Notes: a model not told the origin generated them from the sequence alone. Counted from the stretch's first letter, positions 1 to 11,783 are shown. The stretch: DNA of 64,000 bases from Silene conica (GCA_029255685.2 CM055314.2:70816815-70880814); one strand, 5' to 3'. Program-made: numbers and translations.

Positions 1-1249
1 TTAGCCTGAGATCGTAGAATACGGTTTTTGTGTGATCTAAGATTAGATCAGCTCTGATATGGGAATATTTTGGTTGAGATTTCATTCGCTCACTCTAAAT
101 CTTACAAGGATGGACTATGAGACGTGATGTTTGCATCATCTCTTCGACATTCATTTTGTATTGGGTGTCTTGCTTACTTAGCTCATGCCTTGGGAATACG
201 AATATACAATACTATCAGATTAAGTTTACTTCATCTTCATAATCTAAGAAAACTGCTTAGGTTTGGTTAATTTTGGCTTAATTTCAGCTCCTTTTAATTT
301 TGCTTGTCTATATTTCGATGTGTTTTATTTACCGTCAATTAATTATGTTCAATTAATTTCTTCACAAAATTAACTTTTAATTCAATTAAATTCAGTTCAC
401 CTCAATTCTACCCAATTTAGTTCAATTAAGTTCTATTCCAACTAATTCAATTTAGCTCGTTTCAGTCAAAAAGAACAAGGCCTTAATATCTGTTGAATGT
501 GAAGAGCTAATAACAGTTTTTTTAATCTAGATTGAAAAATTCCCACAAGTTTTTTCCCTCGTAATTTAGTTGCCCTACAGAATTATCATGGAATAGCATC
601 AATACGGAGTAAATGACATAAGGTGGTTTTGCTTAGGAAACTTCATACGGAGGCTCGAAAGTTTTGAAAAGTGTTCATCACAATGTAGTTCAAATTACAA
701 AACCATTCGACCGGTTGCTAAGAGCATCTGTAAAGGTGGAACACATACCTCACCAAATGCTCTCTTGTTCATCGAATAGGGAACCTAACTATTGCATACC
801 TTCCCGTAATATGAGGTTCCAAACTAAGGCTAAATTTCTATATTTTTGGGAGATTGTCGATGGATAATTTAATCCTCTACATTTAATTTAGTTTACTTAT
901 TATCAAAGCCATCTCCTTTTTTATTGTTATATATATGTCGGGATTACAGGTAAACAAATAACCGATGCAGAGTACGTATGTTATAATTGGTGCAACCTGT
1001 GAAGGGTGAACATTAAAGCAAAGGAGAAGAAATCACGAGAAAAGCTTGGGTTGATTAATAGGGTTAGGTGAGTAAAATATTTTAAGAAGTAGAAGAAATA
1101 AATAAATGAGAAGGAGCGGAAGGACCACAAAATAGGGCTACTCGTATCGTATATGAGTTATAGCTTTGTCGTTCTTTATTACTAATTCAGTCTCTGCCAC
1201 CTGAGCTTACCATCAATATTCTGCCTACTTTTGTCACTGCCTTCTAGGG
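1..1249. other. AT-rich intergenic DNA with a possible Tourist remnant
   Basis: No gene is recognisable here. The only notable stretch is about 425-479, a run of TTCAATTAAG/AGTTC-like short repeats that ends in AAAAAGAACAAGGCC followed by TTA. This matches the right end and the TTA target repeat of the complete element at 7146-8241, so it is probably the right end of a truncated relative. No matching left end was found. The short open frame at 664-867 has no recognisable content. Confidence 0.5.
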
Positions 1250-1257
1250 ATGTCATT

Positions 1258-1805
1258 TAGGGCTGTTAATGAGACGAGACAGCTCGCGAGCAACTCGAGA
1301 TCGGCTCGGTCAAAGCTCGGTCAAGGCTCGGCTCGTGTGAGCTCGACTCGAGCTCGGGCTCGGCTCGAGAGCTTAACGAGTCAAGCCGAGCAAAGGCTGG
1401 CTCGGCTCGAAAAACTCGTGAGCGGCTCGAACATTTGAGATTATATAAGATATTAATCATATTTTATAAAAATATGCTCATATTTTATAAAAACATTTTA
1501 TCATTATTATATCTTTGTAGCATATATATTAAATATCTTGTTGATTTGCTAAATATTTTTACATAAAATCTTCGAACCTTGTTATTGAAAATATTTGAAG
1601 AAAATATAAAAAAAAATGAACCATTTTATATAGGCTCGATTTGGCTCGAGTTTGGCTCGAGCTCGTGTTAAAGCTCGCAAGCTTTGTAACGAGCGCATTT
1701 TTTTCAAGCTCGGATAAGATCGGCTCGAGCTCGAGCTCGAGTTTTTGTAATCGAGCACAAGCCGAGCAAGGCCAAGCTCGGCTCGGCTCGGCTCGTTAAC
1801 ACCTC
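1258..1805. mobile_element. hAT-type MITE rich in GCTCGG repeats
   Basis: A non-coding element about 548 bp long with long, imperfect inverted ends. The left end reads AGGGCTGTTAATGAGACGAG and the right end, read in reverse, AGGTGTTAACGAGCCGAGCC. Both arms are dense in GCTCG and GCTCGG units, and the centre (about 1437-1625) is AT-rich. It is flanked by ATGTCATT (1250-1257) and ATGTCAAT (1806-1813), an 8-bp target repeat with one mismatch, as expected for hAT transposition. It has no transposase gene, so it depended on an enzyme supplied elsewhere. Confidence 0.75.
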
Positions 1806-1950
1806 ATGTCAATGGGGTCTTGGCGGGTCTCGCCCCGCACCCGTCCCACGTGGGACGGGTGTGGGTAATGATTTGGTGGGTCTTGGAGGCGGGAATGGAT
1901 TTCAAAAGCATCATTCATCGCGGGTCGCGGGACGGGTACGGGTATCACAT

Positions 1951-2180
1951 GACGCCACCGCCACCACCTCCGCCACTATCACCGCCACCACCTCCACCAC
2001 TATCACCGCCACCACCGCCATGACACCCTTACCCCGACCACCACCGCCACCGCCATAACATCCCCACCCCAAGAATGACATAACACCCTCACCACCATCA
2101 CCGTCGTGACCACCACCATCACCACCATCGCCATGACATCACCCCCACCATCACCGTCGTGACCATCACGGCGTGTGTTA
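1951..2180. repeat. CCACCA/CACCATCAC minisatellite
   Basis: A low-complexity run built from CCACCG, CCACCA and ATCACC units. It opens proline-rich and histidine-rich frames on both strands that are artefacts of the repeat. The sequence just before it (1814-1950), with a GTCCCACGTGGGAC palindrome near 1850, is GC-rich and unlike its surroundings, but no gene is recognisable. Confidence 0.8.
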
Positions 2181-2503
2181 GTGGTAGGAGTGAGTTTGAG
2201 TGGATCATTAGTTCTCTTTCTTGGTGTAATCAAACAACCAATTAAGTGTTAGTAATCCCTTTCCATTCCCCTCTCACCCTTACTTATTTTCTTTCTCTTT
2301 CCCTTTTTCTTTTTCTAATCGAACGCTCCCTAAGATTTGAATGAGTTCACTCGCTCTTATCAATAAAATATGTTAATTTACCTAACAAAAACATATTCAA
2401 AATGAAAATCGGAAATTATTATAATGAATAAGCCAAAAACAGGACCCGAGTATTTTCTAAGAATCAGAGTCGAAATTATTTCACACATATAATCATCAGT
2501 TGG

Positions 2504-2703
2504 TCTTGTTTCAAACGACAATTTTGGTCTGAACTAATAAGACCGAATTTTGTAACTATTTTACAGCTAAATGTGATCATTATTGACAAACAAGTTATCA
2601 TAAACTGTAACATTGGTCACATTATTGTGATAACATTTAACTATAAAATGGTCACATGTGGCGCGTCTGAAACTTCAGACAAAAGTGATCGTCTGAAACA
2701 AGA
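2504..2703. mobile_element. Small inverted-repeat element (MITE), family unresolved
   Basis: About 200 bp with inverted ends. The left arm, from TCTTGTTTCAAACGAC to GGTCTGAA, is mirrored by the right arm, CTTCAGACAAAAGTGATC to GTCTGAAACAAGA. The middle is AT-rich. No clear target-site repeat was found, so the superfamily is not assigned. It is non-coding. Confidence 0.5.
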
Positions 2704-2782
2704 ATCTCATATAAATATCAAAAGATAAATTATTGGCCAATATTGATTAATTTTGTTTAGTTTCAGGTGAAGCACAAGATAA

Positions 2783-3856
2783 TCGTTATATATATAAAAG
2801 CAAAACGTAAAACTGCTGATGTGGCGCAACAAGGTTTCAAAATTTGTCTAATAAAGCTTTCTCATTCACTTTGACAAACTTAATTTTAATTAGGCCAATC
2901 AATTACAACTAACTATAATAATTATTATAATTATAATACTATTAATTACATAACACCTAATTAGATTTTCAAAGTTTCAATTAAAAACTAAATTTCACTT
3001 TTCAAAGCCGAAACAATTATAATACTAATAATTACATAACGTAATTACCAACAAAACATCAATTATACAACCAACCATTATATTTGCAATAACCATTTTT
3101 GTTTCTTTATGCAATTAATATAGTTGACTGAATAATGTGGTGACATCAATTAGGTTTCCTAAACCTTCGTTTACAATATGTGTATATATATTCTGCTTTC
3201 ATACGTTGTATATACACATAGAAAATTTTCACAAAATTTTGGGTAAGGAGAATTTGTTGTCATGGAAATGGGATTGGAAGATGATATGGAGTTTTTGTAC
3301 GTGTTTCGGAATAACGTATTTAATTTTCTTATTTTATTAATTTAATTAACTTTCAATTCATAAATTTTGTAAAACCATTTATTTCACATTTTTAACTCAA
3401 ACTTATTTTATTGGAAACAATAATTTTCCATTTCTTATATATATATATATGTTAAGCCCTTTCAAGTTAAATATCAAACGTTTAGTGTGTTGAGTGATTT
3501 TAAAAATAAACCACGTGTTGCTGTGTCATATTACCGCTCTTTTTACTTTCGAACAATAATTCAAATTTCTATTACTACTTCCTACTCAATGACCCGACAT
3601 TTTTTAAAAAACAAGTTTCTAAATAACGCATAATTTTATACAGGTCATTTTCGCTGTTTTTTGCTTTAACTTTTTTTCAATTTTTTCGTAATTGAAGTTC
3701 TTATATTTTATTATATATTTACTTTTTCATTTAATTTTATTAAAGTCTTCTCATATACATCAAATACATTATTAGATTATCTAACAATTTTACTTGATCA
3801 TTTTCTTTAAAAGTCGAAAATAAATAACCCGTGAATTTTCACGGGTGTTATGCTAG
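2783..3856 (+). mobile_element. Non-autonomous Helitron (copy H3)
   Basis: The element starts with TCGTTATATATATAAAAGC and ends with a hairpin (CCCGTGAATTTTCACGGG) followed ten bases later by CTAG. It sits between a host A (2782) and T (3857), the usual Helitron insertion signature: 5' TC, 3' CTRR, a subterminal hairpin, an A|T target and no target duplication. It carries no Rep/helicase gene, and its short open frames are not conserved genes. A related copy lies on the opposite strand at 53096-54143, and fragments of another flank element D. Confidence 0.8.
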
Positions 3857-4647
3857 TATATGAGAAAAGGAAAATTTAAATCCGTGATCGGCATATTTAT
3901 GTTTTATTAATCGTTAGGCTAAGATCTTTTTAGCACATATATATACTATTGTATTGACTAATAATTGGGAGTAGACTGTCGTTTTCTTGTTTTAAGCTTA
4001 ATGTCGATGGCTTCACATAACTTTATGTTATTGTTATGGTGGTAGGGAAGGCCATTCACAATGTAATGGGAATCATTTTTCTACCCAACTTGGCTAAAGT
4101 TTAAATTAGGTTGTTATATTTGATTTTTTTGGGTATTAATTTACATTATTCAGAACATTAATCGTACGGAGTTGTTTAAATTCATATTACTATGTGCTGC
4201 AAATAAGGGTCGAGGGAGGATTTCCAATAAGCTTCTAATCAATCAAAATCGCATTGTTCCATTAATTATCACTCGTACATTTTAAAATCAAATTTTTGAT
4301 GTTCCGGGTATAGATTGTTATTAAGTAATCAACGGCCGTAAACTCTTCCGAAAAAAACATGTATTAAACCTTGTAAAAATGTATAAAATTCACCTCAAAA
4401 TTCATGATTTTGATTACAATTACAAATTACAAACTCAAAACTAATCCCTAAAACCCAAGATGACATTTGTTTTTGTCTTGAGCATGTGCAAAATTTTGAT
4501 TTTTTGTGTATAGTCAAGTTGTATCAACTATATAGTTACTTGATACTTTAATTTACTACTAAATATTATATTATTCTTATAATAATTTGAGCATGATCTA
4601 ATCTTACGAAAATTTTATTATACTCGATCCATCTTAAATCATAGTGA
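3857..4647. other. Intergenic region downstream of the FLZ gene
   Basis: AT-rich sequence with no open frame or element that can be supported. The proximal part (about 4450-4647) should hold the 3' UTR and polyadenylation signal of the minus-strand gene that ends at 4648. Several AATAAA-like strings are possible on that strand, but none can be singled out. Confidence 0.5.
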
Positions 4648-5548
4648 TTAAAGTGCCATAATTCCGGGTGAGAAAATAGGGCCTCCTCTAGCAGTGTAAG
4701 AACAAGGGGAACTTGAAACGTTGGTAGTTCTTGACGCTTCTGATTTGCGCTGCTCTTTCCTCTCTTCTTTACATATTTGGCTTTGTCTACACTCTTCACT
4801 ACAAAATGCCTTCTCTCCCCTGCATTCCATATACATAATTATTATTATTATTATAAATTTCACGAATTTCACTTATTCATACCGATTTTACTTGTAAGAA
4901 ATAAAGAGGTGTACTTGACCCGATAAAACAACTTTGAATTTAGTCGTGTGGAAAGTGAAATTACCGGTACATGTAGATATCTTTGCCATGGAGGGTTATC
5001 TTACACAAGTGACACGAACTTAGGAAATCGGAATATGAATTAGCGTAATCAAACGATGTTGCTGGAGAAGATATAGTGAAAACTCCGAGGTTTTGGTTAA
5101 TTCCACTAGGGTTGACATGTCCATGAGCAACACCATTATAGTAAACCCTAGTAGTTTTGGGCTTGTTAGGGACGTGACAAGTAACGTACGTGAACTCCTC
5201 GTCTAACATGTCGTCTAATCCTTCATGTTCTTCACATTCGGACTTGTTATAATTGATAGTCGAAGAATTATTCATCGGGATTGGATTGGACCGGGATGAA
5301 AAACGACCGTTTAAAGCATATTTTGCTAGAATTTCACCCCCGTAAAAATTATTAGTATTATCGTTAAGTGCTACCACTATGCCCAAACCAACACCACCTT
5401 GTTGATCATAGTTTTTAGGACTTCTAGGGGAGAGAATTCTATAATCTAATGGGCTCCTTGGGCTAGTGGCACACTCCACAATCCCGGCCGGCCGAGTTGC
5501 CACGCCGGGTTTTTTGATTGTAGTCGGACGAGATCGTTTACCCAACAT
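4648..5548 (-). CDS. FCS-like zinc finger (FLZ, DUF581) protein, two exons
   Basis: This is the only host protein gene seen in the window. Exon 1 runs 5548-4965 and exon 2 runs 4819-4648, giving 251 residues. The intron (4964-4820) begins GTAATT and ends GCAG, and splits an Arg codon inside the finger. The protein starts MLGKRSRP, the usual FLZ start, followed by SPRSPLDYRILSPRSPK and VGLGIVVAL, motifs shared by the family. The zinc finger is at the C-terminal third: CHLC in exon 1, then DIYMYRGEKAFCSEEC across the junction, giving the expected four cysteines. FLZ proteins are plant-specific adaptors that bind SnRK1 kinase subunits in energy and stress signalling; that role is inferred from the family. 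The ATG at 5548 is chosen because no upstream ATG lies between it and the TATA box. The reading frame is open further upstream but without an ATG. Confidence 0.92.
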
Positions 5549-5755
5549 AATGGATCGATTGATTGATCGATTGATTATGGTTTGGAATGTAGAGGGAGTA
5601 TTGGGCAAAGGTGGGATGTTTGGTTATGTGGGATAATATTGGGAGTAAATACTCAAAAATGGGTGTCTTCACTACGCACTACTCGACTAGTGGGGTTGTC
5701 AATATATGTATGATGAGTGGTTGGACTTAGCCCACTCCCCTTTTATTATTATTAT

Positions 5756-5763
5756 TATTTATA
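5756..5763 (-). promoter_or_regulatory. TATA box of the FLZ gene
   Basis: TATAAATA on the minus strand, 208 bp before the ATG of the FLZ gene. A start site about 30 bp downstream would give a 5' leader of about 180 nt with no upstream ATG. It adjoins a TTATTA microsatellite. This is a prediction from sequence and spacing only. Confidence 0.5.
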
Positions 5764-7142
5764 AAAATAATTAATTGTTATTTTTTGGTCGACCCTACTG
5801 AATTATTGCTATATGCATGATTTCATTTGGAAAACACCTATTTTTATGTCTAACGGACATATTCGTCCCAAATTTGAGACGAGTCAAGTAATTATGTAGG
5901 GTATATAAGAAAAAATCGGGATGCTTACAGAGTAGCAAACTGTTTCGTCTTATTCACCCGCACGGATAATACTTGCTCCGTCGCAAACTTATGACGATAA
6001 CCCGTCACAAAGGAGACTTACTGTCAAAAATGTAGATGTAGTTAACTGCGCAAGAGTTTAGAAAATGATAATTTTTCTTTCAAATTGATTAGTTTTTCGA
6101 AAATTATGATTTAAAAACATTGTCGTATTTGGAATCCGTGATGAGGAGGTTATGTCAAAATTATTTTGAATGAATAAACTTCGAATGATTATGTCTCTTG
6201 ATAACGAATTTCAAACTAGACAATATTTCTTCTCAAGTTATAGTTCATGGAAAGATGATCAATTTGAAATAACGTCACTTTTTGAGCTCGTAAAAACGAG
6301 TTATGACCTCTTATAGTTTTTCAGATAAAAAAATTGGGTATTTCGGATATAATGTAAAATTTTAAGGACATCACGTACATTTTCCAATACTTCTTTGAAT
6401 AAGTGTTATATAAAACGGGTTTACAATAATATATTATAAAATCATCTAATAAAGTTGGTCATCGATGAAAGTCATTTTAATGACCGTATATAGAAAAAAT
6501 GTCATTTGGTTTGATGATAACACAGTGAAATTGTATATATCAAGAATGATTATACTTTATTTATTTCTGAAATAGCTTTTATATATGTGATAAACTATAA
6601 AACCTAAAGTATGTGTATGAGTTTTAACCCCGAAGTATTTGTGTGAGCTTTAAAATAATAGATTGAGTATCTGTGTGAGAGAAATTTTATTGTTGATTCA
6701 TATTTCCTTTGGTGCAATGTTAATTCATATTAGATCCCTGAAATTTTAAATTTTTCACCCTTCAAACGTACATTATTCATGATCGAGTAATTAATTATTT
6801 AAAGGTAATATCAAAGGTTTACAATTTTATGTTACTAATATTCAAAGGAGACAATAATTTTACAATAAATTTAGAGAAAAAAATGACAATAAAAGTAGTA
6901 TGAAAACGAATATTTTAATATTTTTTATTCTAGTTTAAATACAAATATACATGATATTTGAAAATTAGTAAAGTCTCTCTTAAAAAGTATTATTCATTTT
7001 AAGTTTAAAACGAGTCTTATAAATATATAGCACTTGTGTATATGAGAATGATATTTTATGCGAGAATATAATACAAATTCTTATTAATGAGATTTTATTA
7101 TATCAACAACATTACCAATGTTATTTTAATGAGGTTATACAC
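5764..7142. other. AT-rich region upstream of FLZ with a decayed MULE-MITE
   Basis: No gene is visible. Positions about 5962-6027 (GCTCCGTCGCAAACTTATGACG and CCCGTCACAAAGGAGACTTACT) resemble the ends of the Mutator-type MITE found intact at 8262-8456, brought together by an internal deletion. The rest is AT-rich and may contain regulatory DNA of the FLZ gene, but nothing specific can be named. Confidence 0.4.
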
Positions 7143-7145
7143 TTA

Positions 7146-7788
7146 GGCCCTGTTCTTTTGGACTTCAAGTCACTTAACTTAAGTTCACTTCAGATTCTAT
7201 AAGTTCAGTTAAGTTCTTATAAGTTCAGTTCAGTTCAGATCCTATAAGTTCAGTTCAGTTCAGTTCCTATAAGTTAAGTTCAGTTCCTATAAGTTCAGTT
7301 CAGTTCGGTTCAGTTCCTATAAGTTCAGTTCAGTTCAGTTCAGTTCCTATAAGTTTAGTTCATATAAACTCAATTAAGAATTTTTAACAACCTATACAAA
7401 CATTCCTTTAATTATTCGATACACGTCATCTATAAAAAAAAACAACTCATTAATAATTTATCAGTCTTTTACTCTCTAATTAATGTCAAATTATCATCCT
7501 CATTAATGTCAAAAAACAACTCATCATACGACACCCTCACCCTCACCAATTGTCACTCTCCCATTAATCAGTGTCTTCATCACCATTGTTAGAGAAAATA
7601 AATGGTTAGAGAAAATTATAATAGTGAATTATTTTTTATCTAATGTAATTGTAGTATACTGTATGAACTATGAACAAACCATTATATATAAAGTTGAAAA
7701 TATTTTAAACTACCTTGTGTTTTAGACTAATTTTTTATCAATGTCATCTATTGGATAATAAAAATACTACTACTACTACTACTACTAC

Positions 7789-7839
<51 letters not shown>

Positions 7840-7873
7840 TAATAACAATAATAATAATAATAGCAACAATAAC

Positions 7874-7952
<79 letters not shown>

Positions 7953-8241
7953 GTTAACTTAAATTAAAATAAAGTTAATTAACTTCGGATTTTATAAGTT
8001 CAGTTCAGATTCTATAAGTTAAGTTAAGTTCAGATCCTATAAGTTCAGTTCAGTTTAGTTCAGTTCCTATAAGTTCAGTTCAGTTCCTATAAGTTCAGTT
8101 AAGTTCAGTTCCTATAAGTTCAGTTAAGTTCAATTCCTATAAATTCAGTTCAGTTCCTATAAGTTCAGTTCAGTTCAGTTCAGATCTTATAAGTTCAGTT
8201 CAGTTCAGTTCAGTTAAGTTTCAGTCCAAAAGAACATGGCC
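7146..8241. mobile_element. PIF/Harbinger (Tourist-like) element full of AGTTC repeats
   Basis: About 1.1 kb with terminal inverted repeats GGCCCTGTTCTTTTGGACT (left) and AGTCCAAAAGAACATGGCC (right), one mismatch in 19. It is flanked on both sides by TTA (7143-7145 and 8242-8244), the Harbinger-type target repeat. The subterminal arms consist almost entirely of AGTTCAGTTC and CCTATAAGTTCAGTT units. No transposase is encoded. The centre holds a long AAT microsatellite. Confidence 0.85.
7761..7952. repeat. AAT/ACT trinucleotide microsatellite
   Basis: A run of about 60 trinucleotides inside the Tourist-like element: first ACT, then AAT with occasional AAC and AGC interruptions. Its translation is a poly-Asn frame that is not a gene. 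The 3' half is nearly pure AAT, which suggests recent expansion by replication slippage. Confidence 0.9.
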
Positions 8242-8261
8242 TTATACCAATAAAAAAAGTA

Positions 8262-8456
8262 CACAAATTCTTATTTGTAACGGCACTATCCGTCGCAAGC
8301 TTGTGACGGATACCATTTTCTCTCACAAAATACCCACTTTTCTCTCTCTGCAACACTATTCTTGTGGTCCCCTTTCTCCACTAACTCTTTTTATATCCAT
8401 TTTACCTCACAAAATATCCGTCATAAATAACGACCCGTCGCAAGCAAGACTTACTA
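8262..8456. mobile_element. Mutator-type MITE (copy 1)
   Basis: A 195-bp non-coding element flanked by perfect 9-bp repeats AAAAAAGTA (8253-8261 and 8457-8465). Its ends are inverted but imperfect: the left has CCGTCGCAAGCTTGTGACGG and the right has CCGTCATAAATAACGACCCG followed by TCGCAAGCAAGAC. A second copy with its own perfect 9-bp repeat lies at 55434-55629, which fixes the ends. The 9-bp duplication points to Mutator-like transposase. Confidence 0.8.
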
Positions 8457-8465
8457 AAAAAAGTA

Positions 8466-11054
8466 TATGAAATAAAGCGATTGATAGTGCTTATATTTTA
8501 ATATACTCATAACACAAATTCATGTTTGAGGTTACTTTATACAAGAATTCACGCGAAATGATTTTCTAAATAAATCTTTTTTCATTTAGTCTTTTATTTA
8601 GATTATAGAGTAATATATATTTATTATTTTTAAGATCATTTTTCCAAATAATTAGGACGATATTACAAAAATAGTAGGTTTTGTGAATGACTGTGTTCCT
8701 CTAAATAGACCTAAGATAAAAAAAAAAAAAAATTAAGTTACTTTTTCCCTTGTCATGTATTAAAAGACCCGTTTCTTAAAGTCTTTGTGTACAAAATTTT
8801 TTTGACAACATAAAGACCTAATGCACAACACAAACAACCTTTGCAATTTGAGAGACAAAATAAAGGTACGAAAACACGAAACCAAAACTATCAATTTCAT
8901 CAAAACTTTTCGTGAAATTTATGCTTTAGTAAGTGCTATCTTTTCACTACTCCTTTAAATCTTACTTTCCCGTTTCAATTAATTATTTACCTATTTTAGT
9001 TTGAAATGTCTTAATTAATAGTTTATTCTTTTATTTAGAAAATGTTTTTAATAGGCATTTTAATTCACTCAATAATTGTTTCCTCCTTTCTTGGTTCTTA
9101 CTCTTATGCCAAATTAAATGTAAATAAATAACGGAAATAAAAGGGAGTAATAAACTATTTTTTTAGCTTTCTGTTCATTTAGGAATATCATGATAAATTT
9201 ATAAACACTAGAACTTGGGAGAGATAATTTTCAATAAGCTATTGAAGATCAATTTTTCTATTTCTTTATTTGTATTTCGCGACCTTTTTTTATTGTTGAT
9301 GATGACTTAGTAATTTCGTACATATTTATATAATATATGTAACCATTTATAATTTATACGTATTTTATTATCTTTAATACCATTTTTCCAAAATTGTAAA
9401 ATACTTAATCTTTTAAACTTATTAAGAACACAAATTCCTATTAAAGACGGATACTATATATCACAAGCTGAAAACCGACACTATCAATATGATATTTCAT
9501 TTCCTCTCATTTATATGTCTATTTACTTTATTATTAGAGTAAAATATACTCTCTCTGTCTCAGTCATATGTTTATACTTTTTTTATCTTTCCCTCATAAA
9601 ATAAAAGAAGTGTAAACATCTCACCGAGGGAGTACATTTTTATGAGTATATTCTCCGTCGCAAGCAAGCAAGAGTGTTGTTTGTATTAAGAAACCTTCGC
9701 ATACGGCAAGTAGTCATTCATAAAACGTCAGTTGTCATTGTTGTCATGAACCTAAATTATAAAGTTTGTCCAACTTAAGTGATTGGGACCCAATTAGGAA
9801 TCTAACCCCACCATTGCCCCCAGAATCTGACACCACAAAGAACATCTATCAGGGGTATAATTGTAAAAACAGTCATGCTAGACGTGTTCTACTTTGGACG
9901 GATGGGCCATAATGGTTGATCATGACAGCAAACAAATGTGGGTCTCAGCCCACTCAATGGGGAGCCCATTACCTTTTGAAATATGGAAACTTTTTTTGGC
10001 ATCAACTCTTTCTTTGTCGTCTCCAAAGGTGGCATCTAACGGCTTAAACTTGGGTAAAAGTCTTTGAAAATTGAGGTTAAAGTCTTTTTAAGAGTAATTT
10101 TATGGAAAATTTATGGCATAAGTTTATGTCTTATAGATTTCGAGCTTGTTACCCTCGCGCGATTTACCTAATATACGTAATTTGCAAGCTATCACGTTTA
10201 CCCAAGTACTTATCCAGTGTTCACGCGGCTCCGGATTTCCTCGTCATAAAAGAAACTATTCTTTTATCGCGACTATTTGTTTATCTATTTTACGTTGGGT
10301 GTCTTAGTTACTTGTTGGTCTTTCTATTTTGTATATTTTTAATGAATTGTTTGATTATTAACATTATCTCGATTCACTTGTTATCCAACATTAATAATTA
10401 TACTCTTTCCTTTCTGATTTATATGACAAAAGTAAAAGTAAATAAATTGAAAAATTAACCGTCTAATATGAGTGTCCTATAGAAGACATCAACAAAGTTC
10501 TCATTTAAGATAACACTGTGCATATAAGGATTTAGGATAAATGCATAACATTACACAAGAGATATGTACTTGACTCATTTTAAATTTAAAATTAATAATA
10601 CCGTCTTCCTATCGTATCGTAGTAATAAAAGGGTATTATAAAACAAGGTGCGATTTTGGTTTGGCAAGTTTTGGAGTTGAAAAGGAGGATGGTGACTTGT
10701 GGGGTGAGTTTGGTGCCGGTATAATACTGCTACCTTGGAGTTTGATTGTTTTCTAGTGACTTAAATACCCAAAATACCCAAAATACCCAAAATACCCTTC
10801 CGTTTTCCATGAATTCCTAACAATTCTCTTTCTTAATAATTTTAGGAGTCATAAAAGCAAGAATCTATTATTGCACTACCTTTCATTGCCAACTTGCCAA
10901 ATAAAATAATGCACTTTTTTATATTCTGCCTAGATATGAAATTATGAAAATAAAAGAGATTTGTGTTTTAACAAAAGCTGAGGTTGTATGAACGTAAATT
11001 AAATGTCATAAAATAAATGTACTACCGAATTTCTTTTTGGGTTGTTTCATGTAA
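8466..11054. other. AT-rich intergenic DNA
   Basis: No supported gene. About 9425-9680 looks like a decayed third relative of the Mutator-type MITE: a left end like ACACAAATTC and a right end containing CCGTCGCAAGCAAGCAAGAG, with a Stowaway inserted in it. Positions 10764-10797 are four to five copies of AAATACCC. About 9770-10070 is less AT-rich and promoter-like in composition, but no coding frame follows. Confidence 0.5.
9549..9632. mobile_element. Stowaway (Tc1/mariner-type) MITE
   Basis: An 84-bp element with ends CTCTCTCTGTCTCAGTCA (left) and, in reverse, CTCCCTCGGTGAGATGTTTA (right), the common plant Stowaway terminus. It is flanked by TA on both sides (9547-9548, 9633-9634). It is non-coding and appears inserted in a decayed MULE-MITE. 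Confidence 0.75.
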
Positions 11055-11062
11055 GATTAGAA

Positions 11063-11560
11063 CTAGGTAGCACCAAAACGGACACGGACAAGGACACGGA
11101 CACGACACGGACACGGGACACGGCATGCCATGAAATTTAGGACACGGGACACGGCATTTAAATTTAATAAAATATATATTTTATAGTTATAAATTTTGGA
11201 TTTTATTTTTATAAAAGTATTTTATATTAATTTTAAATAAGTGAATGTAAAACTTGACTTGATAATAAATTTATTTTCATTCCTCATCCGAATCAATATT
11301 CTCATTGATCTCTTTCGATAGCGCATTTCTCATCTCAAGAACATCATTCACCGCAAATGTTAACCAAATATCGTGGACACGCGACGGACACGGCTCAAAT
11401 ACCATGGACACGCGTCGGACACGTGCCCAAATAAATGTAGAAAGTTAGACACGGCTGATTAGGTGTTGGACACGTTTCGGCGTGTGTCCGTGAAGTGTCG
11501 GTGTCGGACACGGTGTCGGACACGGTACGGCTCATTAGGAGAAGTGTCCGTGCTACCTAG
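11063..11560. mobile_element. hAT-type MITE with GGACACG arrays
   Basis: A 498-bp element with perfect 11-bp inverted ends CTAGGTAGCAC and GTGCTACCTAG. It is flanked by a perfect 8-bp target repeat GATTAGAA (11055-11062 and 11561-11568). Subterminal regions on both sides are arrays of GGACACG, or CGTGTCC in the other orientation, a layout that resembles repeated transposase-binding sites. The centre is AT-rich and non-coding. Confidence 0.85.
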
Positions 11561-11573
11561 GATTAGAATTAGA

Positions 11574-11682
11574 CTAGTATTAACATCCATGAAAATTTAC
11601 GGGTTGTTCAATTTTAATTTTTTTATACAAAATGATCAATTACACTTGTTAGAGAGACTAATATTATATGTGGTGTATATAT
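11574..11682 (-). mobile_element. Helitron copy H2, 3' fragment
   Basis: On the minus strand this is a Helitron 3' end. CTAG lies at 11574-11577 next to a host A, followed by a decayed hairpin (CATGAAAATTTACGGG). The sequence then aligns with the 3' part of copy H1 (53096 onward): AAAATGATCAA, then TTTGTTAGA-like and GTGTATAT-like strings. It stops abruptly at the start of element D and resumes after D at 51789, so D inserted into this Helitron. Confidence 0.65.
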
Positions 11683-11746
11683 TAATGAGTCATATTCGTA
11701 TACACTTCTATGCCTCCCCTTTAGTTGTTTTGAGATGATTCTTGTG

Positions 11747-11783
<37 letters not shown>

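Noticed and set aside
1820-2233. Proline-rich and histidine-rich frames on both strands
   Set aside because: Products of the CCACCA/ATCACC minisatellite.
3137-3340. 67-codon frame
   Set aside because: Lies within non-autonomous Helitron H3 and is not preserved in the related copy H1.
5549-5608. A 20-codon upstream extension of the FLZ protein
   Set aside because: The frame is open but there is no ATG; the first in-frame ATG is at 5548 and gives the conserved MLGKRSRP start.
7715-7957. Poly-asparagine open frame of 80 codons
   Set aside because: It is the translation of the AAT microsatellite inside a Tourist-like element; no other coding signal.
10102-10458. 118-codon hydrophobic frame starting with ATG
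   Set aside because: AT-rich DNA on this strand gives Leu/Ile/Phe-rich frames by chance; no domain, no promoter or splice context that can be supported.
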